Shown here: piece after piece, positions 26,724 to 37,147 of the stretch
How positions within the stretch are numbered: the first letter of the stretch is position 1
How the letters are laid out: the number at the start of each line of letters is the position of its first letter
Source of the DNA: Bacteroides sp.
GTDB lineage: Bacteria; Bacteroidota; Bacteroidia; Bacteroidales; SM23-62
Direction of reading: 5' to 3'
Assembly: GCA_011053095.1 (NCBI GenBank)
Contig: DRHS01000264.1
Span: forward strand, 1-52,499
Length of the DNA: 52,499 bases
Made by a program: the position numbers and the translations under genes
Notes under the pieces: generated by a model
Seen by the model: the letters and a program-made list of their open reading frames with translations, nothing else
Databases searched by the model: none
Told to the model about the DNA's origin: nothing

Positions 26724-29700
26724 TCAGGCCATTTTCTTATGTGATTGGAGTAACCAGAGGTAGGCATCTTCAAGCATGGGAAGTTCCTCCTCGGCTGAAT
26801 CAAAAGGTTTTTCTGCTGAAATACAGCGAATCCGGATCATGTCGTTATCCCTCATATGGTGCATTACCAGAAGGTCCTTTGACCTCTCTTCAAACTCATC
26901 TGCAGGAAGCATTGCCTTCCATACTTTTCCTGAAGCCAGATGTGTCATATCCCTGGGTGTACCGTTGAAAAGCACTTCTCCATTATTTATTACAGCCATT
27001 GTGGTACAGGAGCTTGAAATATCCTCAATTATATGGGTTGAGAATATGACGATACGGCTTCGGCTGAGTTCAACCAGCAGGTTTCTGAAACGGATGCGTT
27101 CCCTTGGATCCAGTCCCGCAGTAGGCTCATCTACAACAAGTATTCGCGGAAGATGCAGCAATACCTGGGCTATTCCGATACGCTGCTTCATACCTCCGGA
27201 ATAGGAGCCGATCTTCTTATCCCGGCTGTCCCACATATGCACCGATTCAAGGACTTCCTTAATACGTTTTTTCCGTAGTGTAACATCTGTAAGTCCTTTC
27301 AGCATAGCCTGGTAATCAAGGTATGCAAAAGCGCTCATATTCTCATACATACCGAACTCCTGAGGAAGATATCCGATCAGTCCCTGAAGTTCTTCACGCT
27401 TTTCCTGGGTATCTATCCCATTGATCCAGATCTTACCATAACTTTGTTCCAGCACACCGCAAATAATACGCATCAAAGTCGATTTTCCGGCTCCGTTCGG
27501 TCCAAGAAGACCGAACATTCCCGTACCAATCTCAAGGGAGACACCTCGCAGCGCTTTGAATCTTTCCTTGTGGCTTCCTATTCCCGGTAAAAGCTTTACA
27601 AACCATACAAACCATCTGAAAATCTTCCTGACCTTGCTGATCTCAAGATTGTCTTTGCGGATTCTTTTTCCTGTATGCCCTATTGCAAGGATCAGATACC
27701 AGATCACACCTATCACGATTGTCAGAGCGAGATTGGACCATTCCAGGTGGAACAGGGCGAGTATTATCAGGGGACTGCCATAACGTATGATTGCCTCAAA
27801 TATCATCAGCCATTTCCGATTGTATATTCTCCTGAATCCCATTATCACCACCAGGACAAAATACCAGGATGCAATGGATGAAATCAGTTTCCAGAGACCG
27901 CTGACCAGATAGAACCAGGAGAAGTAGAGAAGAAATATCAGCAGTGGGATCTGCCAGATGAGGGATTCAAATTTCTGCCTTGGTTCGTTTTGTTTCATCG
28001 CTGCCTGGGAGGACATTTTACTTCCCGTCTTGTAATCCCTTGCAGCCCTTCCGTCTCTCCCATAAATCTTCACAAGGTTGGCAATCTGAATACTAAGCTC
28101 CAGTTTGGGTGAAATAATGGTCTCCTGTGCTTTTCTGAGGCTGTTGGTTACAAACCATATGGCAGCCGGTACCCCAGCAAGAACCAGGATGCCTGTGGCC
28201 ATCTGCCAGATAAACTTATCTATCGAAAATATTACGAATGCAAAACCGGCCAGTTCCATGGCGGCAGTCAGCAGTTTTAAAGGCACACTAAGACCTTTAA
28301 TCCAGTTAAGAGAGTTCTCAATTCCGTTATACAGCATAGGGATAAAGACCAGTGTAAGCAGTGTGCTGACTGCCAATCCGCCAATGACTGTTACTGCGAA
28401 CGGGGGACCAATGGCCTTGACGTATTCGGTGTTTCCCATCGCCAGTGGAAGCATGGCTACTATTGTAGTGATTGCGGTGATCAGGATCGGCCTGACTCTT
28501 GACATGCCTGCATGCAGAAGGGCTCTTGTCCTTCTAAACCCGTTTTTTCGAAGGATATTTACGAAATCTATAAGGATGATACCATTGTTTACAACAATTC
28601 CCAGAAGGATCATAAATCCTGTCAGCGTATTGGCATTAAAAAGTGAATTCCCGGTTACAGTAAGAAAGAAAAAGGATCCGATTGCCGCCAGTGGTATTGA
28701 GAAAATTATTACAAAAGGAGTAATGAATGATTCGAAAACAATTGCCAGGATCATGTATACAAGAAAAAGGGCAATCAGGAACAGGTTCCTGAACTCATCA
28801 AGAGCAGATTCCTCCTGTACCAGTTCAACAGCTACACCTGAAGGGATGTTGGCATTGGCAATAATATCCCTGACCTCTTCTCTGGCAAACTCAAGAAGTT
28901 CCTTGGAGTCATAAATCTCATCTTCATAGGAATATCTCAATTCTATCTGTTTTTCCTGGTTCACCCTGGAGATCTCCTGCATTCCCCTTGCATAATAGAT
29001 ATCTGTAAAGTTTTCAAGCTCATAATGGTTATCATCATTAGCATCAGGTATCTCCAGCATTCTCAACTCATCGAAGGTCTTCTCAGTCCGGGCATCCTCC
29101 AGGAGACTTTCGTCAAATTTGATCATAATCTCATATTCTTCATCCCCTTGTCCGAATGTAATACCGGATCCAACCTCATTCTGGAATGAACCAAGTTCGC
29201 CGAGAACCTGGCTGAGTGTCACATTATAATCTGTCATCAGCCGGGTATTGAAATCAAGGTGGACTTCAGGCTGGTTGTCACGAACTGAAAGCCTTACCCT
29301 GTCAATGTTTTCCAATTCATCAATGTAATCTTCGAGGGTCTCAGCAACTTCAACCATCAGTTTAAAATCCTGTCCCTTAAATACCAGGTATTCTTCATCA
29401 TCACCAATGCCCATCATTAGCTGAAATCCGGCAGATCCGCCCATGCCTCCTCCTCCGCCAGTACGTGAACCACCCCCAGAGGTGGCTGTCAGGCTGATCT
29501 GTGTGGAAGGGGTTTCTTCGATCCTGTCCATAACGTCGGACTGGATAGAACCAAATGTTTTTTTATTAATATCCGCGTAATCATCATGCAGAATAAGTGT
29601 TATCACAGCCTCTTCTTCCTGGATATTCGATACAATATCCTTGATTTCCTCTATGTTTTCCAGTTTGGACTCAATCCCGGCAACCGTCTCATCTGTGAAT

Positions 29701-31412
29701 TCAAGAGTACTCCCTGTACTCATCGTTACATAAATCTTGAACTGGTTTGTTTCAAGATCGCTTAGTTTATTGACCGATACCGACATCGCACTAAGGATAG
29801 TAACAAAGAACAGGACGAGTACTGCGATCAGGGTCAGGGCAGGATTCCTCAATGCCGTTTTAAGTAAGAAAAGATAAATCCGGATGCCAGGATTATCGAG
29901 AGATACTTTTTGATAAACCTCTTTCCCCCGGATTCGTTTCCTTGAGATTATTGCATGAACAACCATGGGTATGAGCAGCAGAGAGACTACAAGGGAAACG
30001 GAAAGTGTGGAAATGATGGATACGCCAATGTGTTTACCCAGCAACTGGATCATATAATTTGAAGTGAATGTGAAGGGAATAAATACTGCAATGGTTGTAA
30101 GTGTTGCTGCCAGTACGGAGCGCCAAACTTCCCTGGTTCCCTGCAATACCGCTTCAGCCGGTTTATAACCTATGGTCCTGAGGCGGTATATATTTTCAAG
30201 TACTACCACAGAGGTATCAAGCAACATGCCTACAGCCAGGGCAATTCCAATCAGCGTGAGGCTGTTGATTGAAACATCAAATCCAAAAAAGAAATTAAAT
30301 GCTGAGTAAATCGAGACAGGCATGGCCAGTGCTACTACTGTTACCAGGCTTATGTTACGCAGGAATATCCATAGTACAAATACGGCAAGCAACCCACCCA
30401 TTAAAGCCAGTTTGATGATCTGGTTTATGTTATCCTCCATCATTTCAGCGGTATCATCCTGGACAACTATCTCGATATCATAGGCCTGATTCTTTTTGTT
30501 CAGCCTTTCGATATCTTTGTGAACCTGGTGGGAGAGGTCTATGATATTAGCCTGAGCATCATTGATTATCATGATGGAAATGGCATCCTTTCCGTTTACC
30601 CGGCTGATGGTTTCTTCCTCCTTCTCTCCAAAATAGACTTCAGCAATGTCTTTGAGCTGAACCGGGTTAGGGCCACGTCCAATGACCAGACTTTCTATTT
30701 GTCTGATATCCTCGTACTCAGCATCGATGTAAACGAAGAATCGCTGGCCCTCTTCCTTTATCATTCCTCCGTACTGCCTTACATTCATATTCTGGCTTAG
30801 GATATTTCTTACCCTGGAGGGTGTAATGCGGTAGGCTTCGCATGCAGCTTTGTTCAGAATGATATCGACAGACTTCTGACGACCCCCGAATACATTCACA
30901 GCAGCTACGCCTTCAACATTTTCAAGTTCCGGTGCAATATTCTGATCCACAAAATTCCTGACCCTGTCAGACCCGCCTGATCCTCTGACCTGAAGGCTCA
31001 TAAGGATATTGCTCATCTGTTCAATATCCATTTTAATAACCTGCAAATTGAATTCCTGCGGGAGAGTCCTGCCAAGAGCTGTTATCTGCTCATCTAGTTT
31101 CAGGTATGCATATTTCAGATCGGTATTGTTCTCATAGGAAATATAAACCATGCCTCTTCTGCGGCCGGCAGTGGATTCGATCAATTCAATATTTTCGAGT
31201 CCCGCGATAGCACTTTCAACAGGGATCACTGCATTCTGCTCCAAATACTCAGGGGTAACTTCAATGCGGGAACTGATCTGCACATACAGCATGGGCAATT
31301 CCGCATTGGGAAGCATTTCCATCTTGAGTTGCTGATAGGAAATAAAGCCAAGCATTGTGCTGGCTATAAACAGCATGGAAATCAGTGTTTTCCTTTTGAT
31401 TAAAAAATTCAT
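26724..31412 (-). CDS. RND transporter fused to an ABC ATPase domain
   Basis: The 1562-residue protein contains two transporter types in one frame. Residues 1 to about 1030 are a complete RND (HAE1/AcrB-like) permease with two six-helix halves and two large periplasmic loops. TM4 has GMLLDTSVVVLEN with one relay Asp, TM10 has VVNNGIILIDF and TM11 RPILITAITTI. Residues about 1035-1270 add roughly six further hydrophobic helices unlike any RND part. Residues about 1275-1530 are an ABC ATPase: Walker A LLGPNGAGKST near 1299-1309, signature YSGGMKQR near 1400, Walker B ILVVDEPTAGLDP near 1420-1432, and the switch histidine in STHIIED near 1457. Its start overlaps the upstream RND gene by four bases (ATGA). 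The substrate is unknown. Confidence 0.88.
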   Translation of the reverse strand: MNFLIKRKTLISMLFIASTMLGFISYQQLKMEMLPNAELPMLYVQISSRIEVTPEYLEQNAVIPVESAIAGLENIELIESTAGRRRGMVYISYENNTDLKYAYLKLDEQITALGRTLPQEFNLQVIKMDIEQMSNILMSLQVRGSGGSDRVRNFVDQNIAPELENVEGVAAVNVFGGRQKSVDIILNKAACEAYRITPSRVRNILSQNMNVRQYGGMIKEEGQRFFVYIDAEYEDIRQIESLVIGRGPNPVQLKDIAEVYFGEKEEETISRVNGKDAISIMIINDAQANIIDLSHQVHKDIERLNKKNQAYDIEIVVQDDTAEMMEDNINQIIKLALMGGLLAVFVLWIFLRNISLVTVVALAMPVSIYSAFNFFFGFDVSINSLTLIGIALAVGMLLDTSVVVLENIYRLRTIGYKPAEAVLQGTREVWRSVLAATLTTIAVFIPFTFTSNYMIQLLGKHIGVSIISTLSVSLVVSLLLIPMVVHAIISRKRIRGKEVYQKVSLDNPGIRIYLFLLKTALRNPALTLIAVLVLFFVTILSAMSVSVNKLSDLETNQFKIYVTMSTGSTLEFTDETVAGIESKLENIEEIKDIVSNIQEEEAVITLILHDDYADINKKTFGSIQSDVMDRIEETPSTQISLTATSGGGSRTGGGGGMGGSAGFQLMMGIGDDEEYLVFKGQDFKLMVEVAETLEDYIDELENIDRVRLSVRDNQPEVHLDFNTRLMTDYNVTLSQVLGELGSFQNEVGSGITFGQGDEEYEIMIKFDESLLEDARTEKTFDELRMLEIPDANDDNHYELENFTDIYYARGMQEISRVNQEKQIELRYSYEDEIYDSKELLEFAREEVRDIIANANIPSGVAVELVQEESALDEFRNLFLIALFLVYMILAIVFESFITPFVIIFSIPLAAIGSFFFLTVTGNSLFNANTLTGFMILLGIVVNNGIILIDFVNILRKNGFRRTRALLHAGMSRVRPILITAITTIVAMLPLAMGNTEYVKAIGPPFAVTVIGGLAVSTLLTLVFIPMLYNGIENSLNWIKGLSVPLKLLTAAMELAGFAFVIFSIDKFIWQMATGILVLAGVPAAIWFVTNSLRKAQETIISPKLELSIQIANLVKIYGRDGRAARDYKTGSKMSSQAAMKQNEPRQKFESLIWQIPLLIFLLYFSWFYLVSGLWKLISSIASWYFVLVVIMGFRRIYNRKWLMIFEAIIRYGSPLIILALFHLEWSNLALTIVIGVIWYLILAIGHTGKRIRKDNLEISKVRKIFRWFVWFVKLLPGIGSHKERFKALRGVSLEIGTGMFGLLGPNGAGKSTLMRIICGVLEQSYGKIWINGIDTQEKREELQGLIGYLPQEFGMYENMSAFAYLDYQAMLKGLTDVTLRKKRIKEVLESVHMWDSRDKKIGSYSGGMKQRIGIAQVLLHLPRILVVDEPTAGLDPRERIRFRNLLVELSRSRIVIFSTHIIEDISSSCTTMAVINNGEVLFNGTPRDMTHLASGKVWKAMLPADEFEERSKDLLVMHHMRDNDMIRIRCISAEKPFDSAEEELPMLEDAYLWLLQSHKKMA

Positions 31413-34400
31413 CCTTCTTCCCTGATATTCTTAGATTTTGACCATAATAATTCCATTTGTCCAAACAGCATGTAAATGCAGGGTATTACTACCAGCGTAA
31501 GCAGGGTAGAGGTTACGAGTCCCCCGATAACAGCCCAGGCCATGGGTGACCGGAGTGACGTGCTTTCCCCGAAACCGAATGTCAGCGGAAGCAAGGCAAG
31601 AATGGTTGTAAGAGTAGTCATTACTATGGGTCGTATACGTCTTTGTCCCGCAGAAATAATGGCTTCCTTTAGTTTCATCCCGGCCTTTCTGAACTGGTTA
31701 ATTGCGTCAACCAGTATAATAGAATCATTTACTGCAATACCAACAAGCATAATGATCCCGATCACAGCCATAATGTTCAGTGCTTTGCCCTGAATATAGA
31801 ATACGGCAATTGCGCCAACAACTGCGAGGGGTACTGTCAATAAGATTGTGAATGGATGGATCAGATTTTCAAATTGAGAGGCAAGTACCATATATACCAG
31901 TATAATGGAAAGCAACAGGGCAAATCCAAGGCTGCTCATTGCTTCCTTTCTCAGGGCTTCTTCACCCGAAATTGTAAACCTGTATTCTGGCGGAAAAACA
32001 ACGGAACCAAGTTGTGAACTAATTGCTGCAGCCATCTTATCAAGAGGGATATCCCTGTCCAGATCGGCCGTGATTTTAATAATCCGGTTCTGATTGTTCC
32101 GCAATATTTCCTTCGGGGAACTGCTGATGCTGATTTCTGCAATTTCCCTTAGCAAGACCTCATTGTTGTTAACCTTTATGCTCAGGGTTTCAAGCTCCTT
32201 CAGGCTAAGGTCTTCGAGTTTTACGGTGATATCCTTGAGTTCACCGTCTATTTCCATTTGCCCGGCCCCGGTTCCCTGTAATTTCTCGCTCACACGGTTA
32301 ATGAGTGTATTTACATCAATATTCATAAGTCCCGCCCGGTACCTGTCAATCTTGATATTTACCTCGGGGGCTCCACCCTCAACGGAGGATATTATATTTT
32401 GCAATCCTTCTACGTTCTGCAACTCGCCAATCACCTGAATACTCAAATCCTCCAGCACATCCATATCCTCGCCAATCAGTTCGACAACAACGGGAGCCTC
32501 CTCCGTACCAAGGATGGAATTCAGTGCTGTTTCTTCCTGTCTGCAAACCATATCAATATTATTGTTCCTGGCGTAATGGGATGTCAGGGTTTGAATAATA
32601 GAGGAAGCCGGTATTTCGCCCTCTCTTATTAACCTTACTTTCAGGGTTGCCATATTCTGATCATCGAAAACACTCCTGCCGCCGGTGCTCAGTCCGGAAG
32701 TGGGACCGATCTCTGCATATATAAGATCTACCTCACCATCAGCTATTTCTCTGATAAGGTTTTCAATGCTCTCAACAGCACCTGTGGTCCTTTCAAGGCT
32801 GGTGCCTTCAGGCATCTCAAGGTCCACGTAAAACTCCCTGGTTTCTGTTTTCGGCATGAATTCACTTCCCAGTTGCTTCATCATAAACCAACCGGATGCA
32901 ATCAGCAGCAAGGCGCCGAGGAGAACCCAGACCTTGTATTCCAGGATCTTTTCGAGTAAGCGCCCATAGCGGTTAAATTGAATAGAACTCTTTTTCTTTC
33001 CCGTAAAGGGTGATTTCTTCCGGTAGATTCTTGTATAAAGCATTGGAATAATCAGGATTGCCACAACAAGGGAGCAAAGAAGTGAGAAAGCTACCGTAAA
33101 TGCCTGTTCCCTGAACAGTTCACCGGCAGCCCCGCGGATATACACAATCGGGATAAATACAACTATGGTCGTGAGGGTTGAAGCAATAATTGCCCCGCCC
33201 ACTTCAGAGGTACCGTTAATTGCAGCTTCTTCCCCTGTTTGTCCCTCTTCATGGTTCCTGAAGATGTTTTCAAGAACCACAATGGCATTATCCACAAGCA
33301 TCCCGGCCCCCAGTGCAAGTCCCCCGAGCGTCATAATATTCAGAGTGAGATCAGCAAAATACATCAGGGTAAATGTGGCGATAATAGAGATGGGTATTGC
33401 TGCGCTGACTATTGCTGTGGGACCGATACGACGAAGGAAAATCAGCAATACGAAAACTGCCAGGATGATACCCGCGATGGCGCTGTCCCTTACTTCTCCG
33501 ATTGCCCTGGAAACAAATTGTCCCTGGTCTTCAACAATGGTAAATTTGAAACCTGGCAGGGCTAATTCCATTTCATCAAGAACTTTCCTGAGCTCATCAA
33601 CAGCCTTCACCGTATTGTACCGCATCTCCTTATATATGCTCAGTCCCACACAATACTCACCGTTCAGCATGACAGAATTTTCAAGATCTTTGGGTCTGAG
33701 TGATATGGTTGCAACATCCCCGAGTAAGACAGGGACTCTCTGGCCTTCGAACTCGGGACTGGGTGGTCCCAATCTTAGAATAATACTCTCAAGGTCATGG
33801 ATCTGTTCCAACTCGCTAAGTCCCCTGACAATATACCGTTTCCCCATCTCAACGATGGAACCGCCGGATACGTTCTGGTTGAAGTTCTGTATCCTGCCGG
33901 AGATTGTTGAAAGATCCACATTATAGGATTTCAGGAGGTAATCGCTTGTAGCGACCATAACCTCCATTTCAATGGCGCCATTGATTTCGACATCTGCTAT
34001 TCCTTCCAGTCTTATAAGTTCATTTCTTACATAGTTTTCAGCAACCTTGCGAAGTTCATTCAAATCATCCGTTTCGGTATGCTGGAATGCAACCAGCATT
34101 ACCGGGTCAGCATTTGGGTCGTGCTGGGTTATGGTTATTTCCTCAAGGTCCCCTCCCTGTCCAATTGCCGAAATGGCCTTTGAAAGGTCAAGGAAGGCCT
34201 CATCCATATCCTTTTCCCAGGTGTATTCTACATCGATCTGTGCTACACCAACCCGTGAAACTGAAGATACATTGGTAACACCACTTTGCCTGATAGCAAG
34301 TGATTCAATGCGATCAACAAATTTTTCTTCCAGTTCTTCGGGTGGTAATTCCCCTGCTTTCAACTCTATGAAAAGTCGTGGATTATTCAGGTCCGGGAAC

Positions 34401-34513
34401 AGATCGATCCCGAGCTTGCCAAATGATATATAACCCAGCAGAAGTGTTGCCAGGATTATCATACTAACCGATACAGGATATTTAACAGAAAACTTTGTAA
34501 TGGATTTTAACAT
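31409..34513 (-). CDS. RND efflux transporter permease (HAE1/AcrB-like)
   Basis: The 1034-residue protein is a full-length RND permease. It starts FSVKYPVSVSMIILATLLLG and carries TM4 GAGMLVDNAIVVLEN with the relay aspartate. In TM10 the residue aligned with AcrB Lys940 is Asn (GIAVNDSIILVDAI), as in many related pumps, and TM11 has RPIVMTTLTTILALLPL with the conserved Arg. It is driven by the proton gradient and should pair with the fusion protein and outer membrane factor encoded just upstream. Its stop overlaps the start of the RND-ABC fusion gene, so the two may be made in equal amounts, possibly for a mixed trimer. The substrate cannot be inferred. Confidence 0.93.
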   Translation of the reverse strand: MLKSITKFSVKYPVSVSMIILATLLLGYISFGKLGIDLFPDLNNPRLFIELKAGELPPEELEEKFVDRIESLAIRQSGVTNVSSVSRVGVAQIDVEYTWEKDMDEAFLDLSKAISAIGQGGDLEEITITQHDPNADPVMLVAFQHTETDDLNELRKVAENYVRNELIRLEGIADVEINGAIEMEVMVATSDYLLKSYNVDLSTISGRIQNFNQNVSGGSIVEMGKRYIVRGLSELEQIHDLESIILRLGPPSPEFEGQRVPVLLGDVATISLRPKDLENSVMLNGEYCVGLSIYKEMRYNTVKAVDELRKVLDEMELALPGFKFTIVEDQGQFVSRAIGEVRDSAIAGIILAVFVLLIFLRRIGPTAIVSAAIPISIIATFTLMYFADLTLNIMTLGGLALGAGMLVDNAIVVLENIFRNHEEGQTGEEAAINGTSEVGGAIIASTLTTIVVFIPIVYIRGAAGELFREQAFTVAFSLLCSLVVAILIIPMLYTRIYRKKSPFTGKKKSSIQFNRYGRLLEKILEYKVWVLLGALLLIASGWFMMKQLGSEFMPKTETREFYVDLEMPEGTSLERTTGAVESIENLIREIADGEVDLIYAEIGPTSGLSTGGRSVFDDQNMATLKVRLIREGEIPASSIIQTLTSHYARNNNIDMVCRQEETALNSILGTEEAPVVVELIGEDMDVLEDLSIQVIGELQNVEGLQNIISSVEGGAPEVNIKIDRYRAGLMNIDVNTLINRVSEKLQGTGAGQMEIDGELKDITVKLEDLSLKELETLSIKVNNNEVLLREIAEISISSSPKEILRNNQNRIIKITADLDRDIPLDKMAAAISSQLGSVVFPPEYRFTISGEEALRKEAMSSLGFALLLSIILVYMVLASQFENLIHPFTILLTVPLAVVGAIAVFYIQGKALNIMAVIGIIMLVGIAVNDSIILVDAINQFRKAGMKLKEAIISAGQRRIRPIVMTTLTTILALLPLTFGFGESTSLRSPMAWAVIGGLVTSTLLTLVVIPCIYMLFGQMELLWSKSKNIREEG

Positions 34514-34545
34514 AACTCCCGGAGATTTAATTGCCTGTCAACCAA

Positions 34546-35607
34546 CTATCTTAAAACTCTTACCTTTGAATCATGTCTCAGGGTCTCAAAGCCTTTGCTT
34601 ACGATGCTTTCACCTTCCTCAAGTCCGCTCAGAACTTCAACCCGGTCAATGCTCTCCAATCCGGTGGTAATTCTACGCTGTTTTGCAACACCTCGTTCCA
34701 CTACGAATACGGTTCGGTTTCTGTTCCGCGATACAATTATATCCTTTGGAATGACAATGGCGTTTTCAGAGCTGTTAATGACCATGTCTGCTTTTACAAA
34801 CATACCGGGCAGAATCTTTTTATCCACGTTGTCGACATTTACAAAACATTTGAAGGTTCTGGCGTCCGGATCGATTGAAGGGGAGATCTGTGTAATTTCA
34901 CCGATCAGTGTGTCATTAGGACTTGTATAGCTGGTTATGTAGACCTTAAATCCTTTATCCACGTTAGAGTAATACTTTTCAGGCAGGTTTGTCTCCAGGT
35001 ACAATTGGCTGTAATCTATAAGTTTTACCATCATTGTATTAGCGATAACCTTTGTTCCTGGTGTAAAGTATGGAAGGTCTGCGATCACTCCGGTAAATGG
35101 AGCCTTCAATGACATTTTTGCAATGTTTATACGGCTGCCTTCAATGTCGTATTCCGTATTGATCAGGTTGATTTCAGCATTTTTGAGATCACGGAGGGTT
35201 ACCCCACCTTTTTCATACAGTGACTTTTGCTTCTCGTACTCCTGCTTTGAAATTTCGAGATCTACCTCTTTGGAGCGGACCCTGAGGTTGTTTACATATT
35301 CCTCATCTTCAAGTTTGATTACTGGCTTGTCTTTGCTTACCAAATCTCCCAGTACATATGGTTTCCCGGTTGAAGGATTATTCTGGAGATTGTATTCACC
35401 GGCCATCTCCGAACTTAAGCTGACTTCCTTAACGGGGAATACTGTACCGGTAGTATTGATAAACTCTTCGATGGAAGAGTTGCTGGCTTCTATAACCCCA
35501 ACGGGGACTTCTATTGAGGTTTCAACACTGAGATCGGGCTGTTTGCATGACTGGACCAGAATAAGTGCTGAAGCAAGTACGGGGATAATTAGTTTAATGT
35601 TCTTCAT
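34546..35607 (-). CDS. RND periplasmic adaptor (membrane fusion) lipoprotein
   Basis: The 353-residue adaptor begins with a lipoprotein signal ending ILVQSC, so it is anchored in the inner membrane by lipid. A lipoyl-like half-motif (NTTGTVFPVKEVSLSSEMAG), an alpha-hairpin (about 110-165, ISKQEYEKQKSLYEKGG), the second lipoyl half (KAPFTGVIADLPYFTPGTKV) and beta-barrel segments follow. The conserved region IVIPKDIIV lies near the C-terminus. I prefer ATG 35607 because it starts the lipoprotein signal; an ATG ten codons upstream would overlap the TolC-type gene by 17 bases. It bridges the pumps to the outer membrane channel. Confidence 0.9.
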   Translation of the reverse strand: MKNIKLIIPVLASALILVQSCKQPDLSVETSIEVPVGVIEASNSSIEEFINTTGTVFPVKEVSLSSEMAGEYNLQNNPSTGKPYVLGDLVSKDKPVIKLEDEEYVNNLRVRSKEVDLEISKQEYEKQKSLYEKGGVTLRDLKNAEINLINTEYDIEGSRINIAKMSLKAPFTGVIADLPYFTPGTKVIANTMMVKLIDYSQLYLETNLPEKYYSNVDKGFKVYITSYTSPNDTLIGEITQISPSIDPDARTFKCFVNVDNVDKKILPGMFVKADMVINSSENAIVIPKDIIVSRNRNRTVFVVERGVAKQRRITTGLESIDRVEVLSGLEEGESIVSKGFETLRHDSKVRVLR

Positions 35608-35620
35608 CTGTATATAGGTA

Positions 35621-37120
35621 TTATTCAGTTTCTTCATCTGCCAGGAGTTCCTCCGGGATAATATTTATATTGTTTTCAAAATCATAAAGTGTCTGTATCT
35701 TCAGGTTCAGAAGTTCCAGTTTATAATCAATTATAGCGTTTGTCAGCGACATTTTCCGGTCGGAGAGCTGATTCTGGTATATTCCCAGATCCAGGCTGGT
35801 CAGGTCTCCGTTCCTGTACCTTTCAAGGTTTATATCATAGGTCAGTATTGCATTTTTCACTGTCTTTTGCTGAATGACAATTTGATTTTCAAGATTCTGA
35901 AGATTTCTGATAATTGCGCGGATGTTTACCTGGATATCTATCTTTTCAATATCCAGATCAATTTCGGTATTCTGGAGATTCGCTTCAGCAGCTTTAATTT
36001 CTGATTTTCTTTCTCCCCAGTCGAATATTGGAATATTTAGGGTTAGTCCCACAGCAGGAGTATTGGTAGGATTATCGAAGAGCTGGTCAAGTTGCTCATG
36101 GTTTGCTGTTATCCCGAAAGAAGCCGTCAACGAGCCGGCAAATTCATTCACTGTTTTAGCATTCAAAAGATTGAACATTGAGTTCTGAATACTGATCTCA
36201 CGCTGCCTGAGTTCCATCCTGTTTTTCAATGCATGGTTGATCGCCATCGTTTGGTCTACATCAACTGAATCCGCCTGGATGATTGTTACAATTTCAAATT
36301 CATCCGTCAGCGGCATACCAATAATCACCTTTAGCTCATCCATTGCATTTGCCAGATTGAGTTCAGCAGTATAGACTGAAGACCGGCTGGTGGCCAGGTT
36401 CACTTCTGACTGGTATAGCTCCTCCACAGCGAGTAAACCACCTTCGACCTTGTTTTTGATAATTTCATGGCTGTCCGTGTTATTCATAAATTCTTCATTG
36501 GCAATGTCCAGGCTCATCTGCCTTGAGTAGACTGAATAAAAGCTCCTTGCAACATTTCGCTCCAGGTTCAACTTTTGTAACAGATATCGCAGAAGGCTTG
36601 ACTCATAACTTAATTCAACCCTCTCGAGCTCAACCTTTGTTCTGTTATAGGTAAATATTGGCTGGGTCAGTGCAATTGAAAACTGGTTGTTCCAGGTCCT
36701 TGAAATGGGGTTGATGGCTCCTTGTGATTGTGAATTATTGTAATCATACCAGAATCTATTCTGAAGGGAGAGTGTACCGTCCGTAGGCAATATTCTCTGA
36801 TTGATGGAGAACGTTCCTGAAGATCTGGCTGATTCATTCAGATACCACTCACTTGTTCGCTGATCAAATGAATTTGTCCTCTGATATTGAAATGGATCAA
36901 GTGCCAGACCAAACCTCGATTTAAGCCTTGCGCGCTGGGCGTTAAGCCTTTCCTGGTTACTGATCAGGTCAAGTTCAACCTGTTGCATGATTGGACTATT
37001 CTGGATGGCTATATCCAGGGCCCTGTCCATATTAAGCATTACCTGTGCTTGAAGTTTCCCGCCACAAATCAGCATCATCAGTGCCAGGGCTGGTATTCGA
37101 TAAATTTTAATCCGGTTCAT
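35621..37120 (-). CDS. TolC-family outer membrane efflux protein
   Basis: The 499-residue protein has a signal peptide (about 1-25, ending KLQAQ) and the two OEP repeats of TolC-type channels, rich in long helices (RLNAQRARLKSRFGLAL in the first half, RKSEIKAAEANLQNTEIDLD in the second) with short strand segments for the barrel. It should form the outer membrane exit duct for the RND pumps and possibly for the ABC parts. It starts 27 bases after the large permease gene and ends 13 bases before the adaptor start, so the whole set is translated together. Confidence 0.9.
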   Translation of the reverse strand: MNRIKIYRIPALALMMLICGGKLQAQVMLNMDRALDIAIQNSPIMQQVELDLISNQERLNAQRARLKSRFGLALDPFQYQRTNSFDQRTSEWYLNESARSSGTFSINQRILPTDGTLSLQNRFWYDYNNSQSQGAINPISRTWNNQFSIALTQPIFTYNRTKVELERVELSYESSLLRYLLQKLNLERNVARSFYSVYSRQMSLDIANEEFMNNTDSHEIIKNKVEGGLLAVEELYQSEVNLATSRSSVYTAELNLANAMDELKVIIGMPLTDEFEIVTIIQADSVDVDQTMAINHALKNRMELRQREISIQNSMFNLLNAKTVNEFAGSLTASFGITANHEQLDQLFDNPTNTPAVGLTLNIPIFDWGERKSEIKAAEANLQNTEIDLDIEKIDIQVNIRAIIRNLQNLENQIVIQQKTVKNAILTYDINLERYRNGDLTSLDLGIYQNQLSDRKMSLTNAIIDYKLELLNLKIQTLYDFENNINIIPEELLADEETE

Positions 37121-37147
37121 ACTAGTATAGTTTTCTAATGTTTTCTT

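Noticed and set aside
28105-28914. Long plus-strand reading frame of 269 codons
   Set aside because: It is the opposite strand of the conserved RND-ABC coding region and its translation has no recognisable domain.
33165-33926. Plus-strand reading frame of 253 codons
   Set aside because: It is antisense to the conserved first RND permease and is Ser/Ile/Pro-rich, as expected from a shadow frame.
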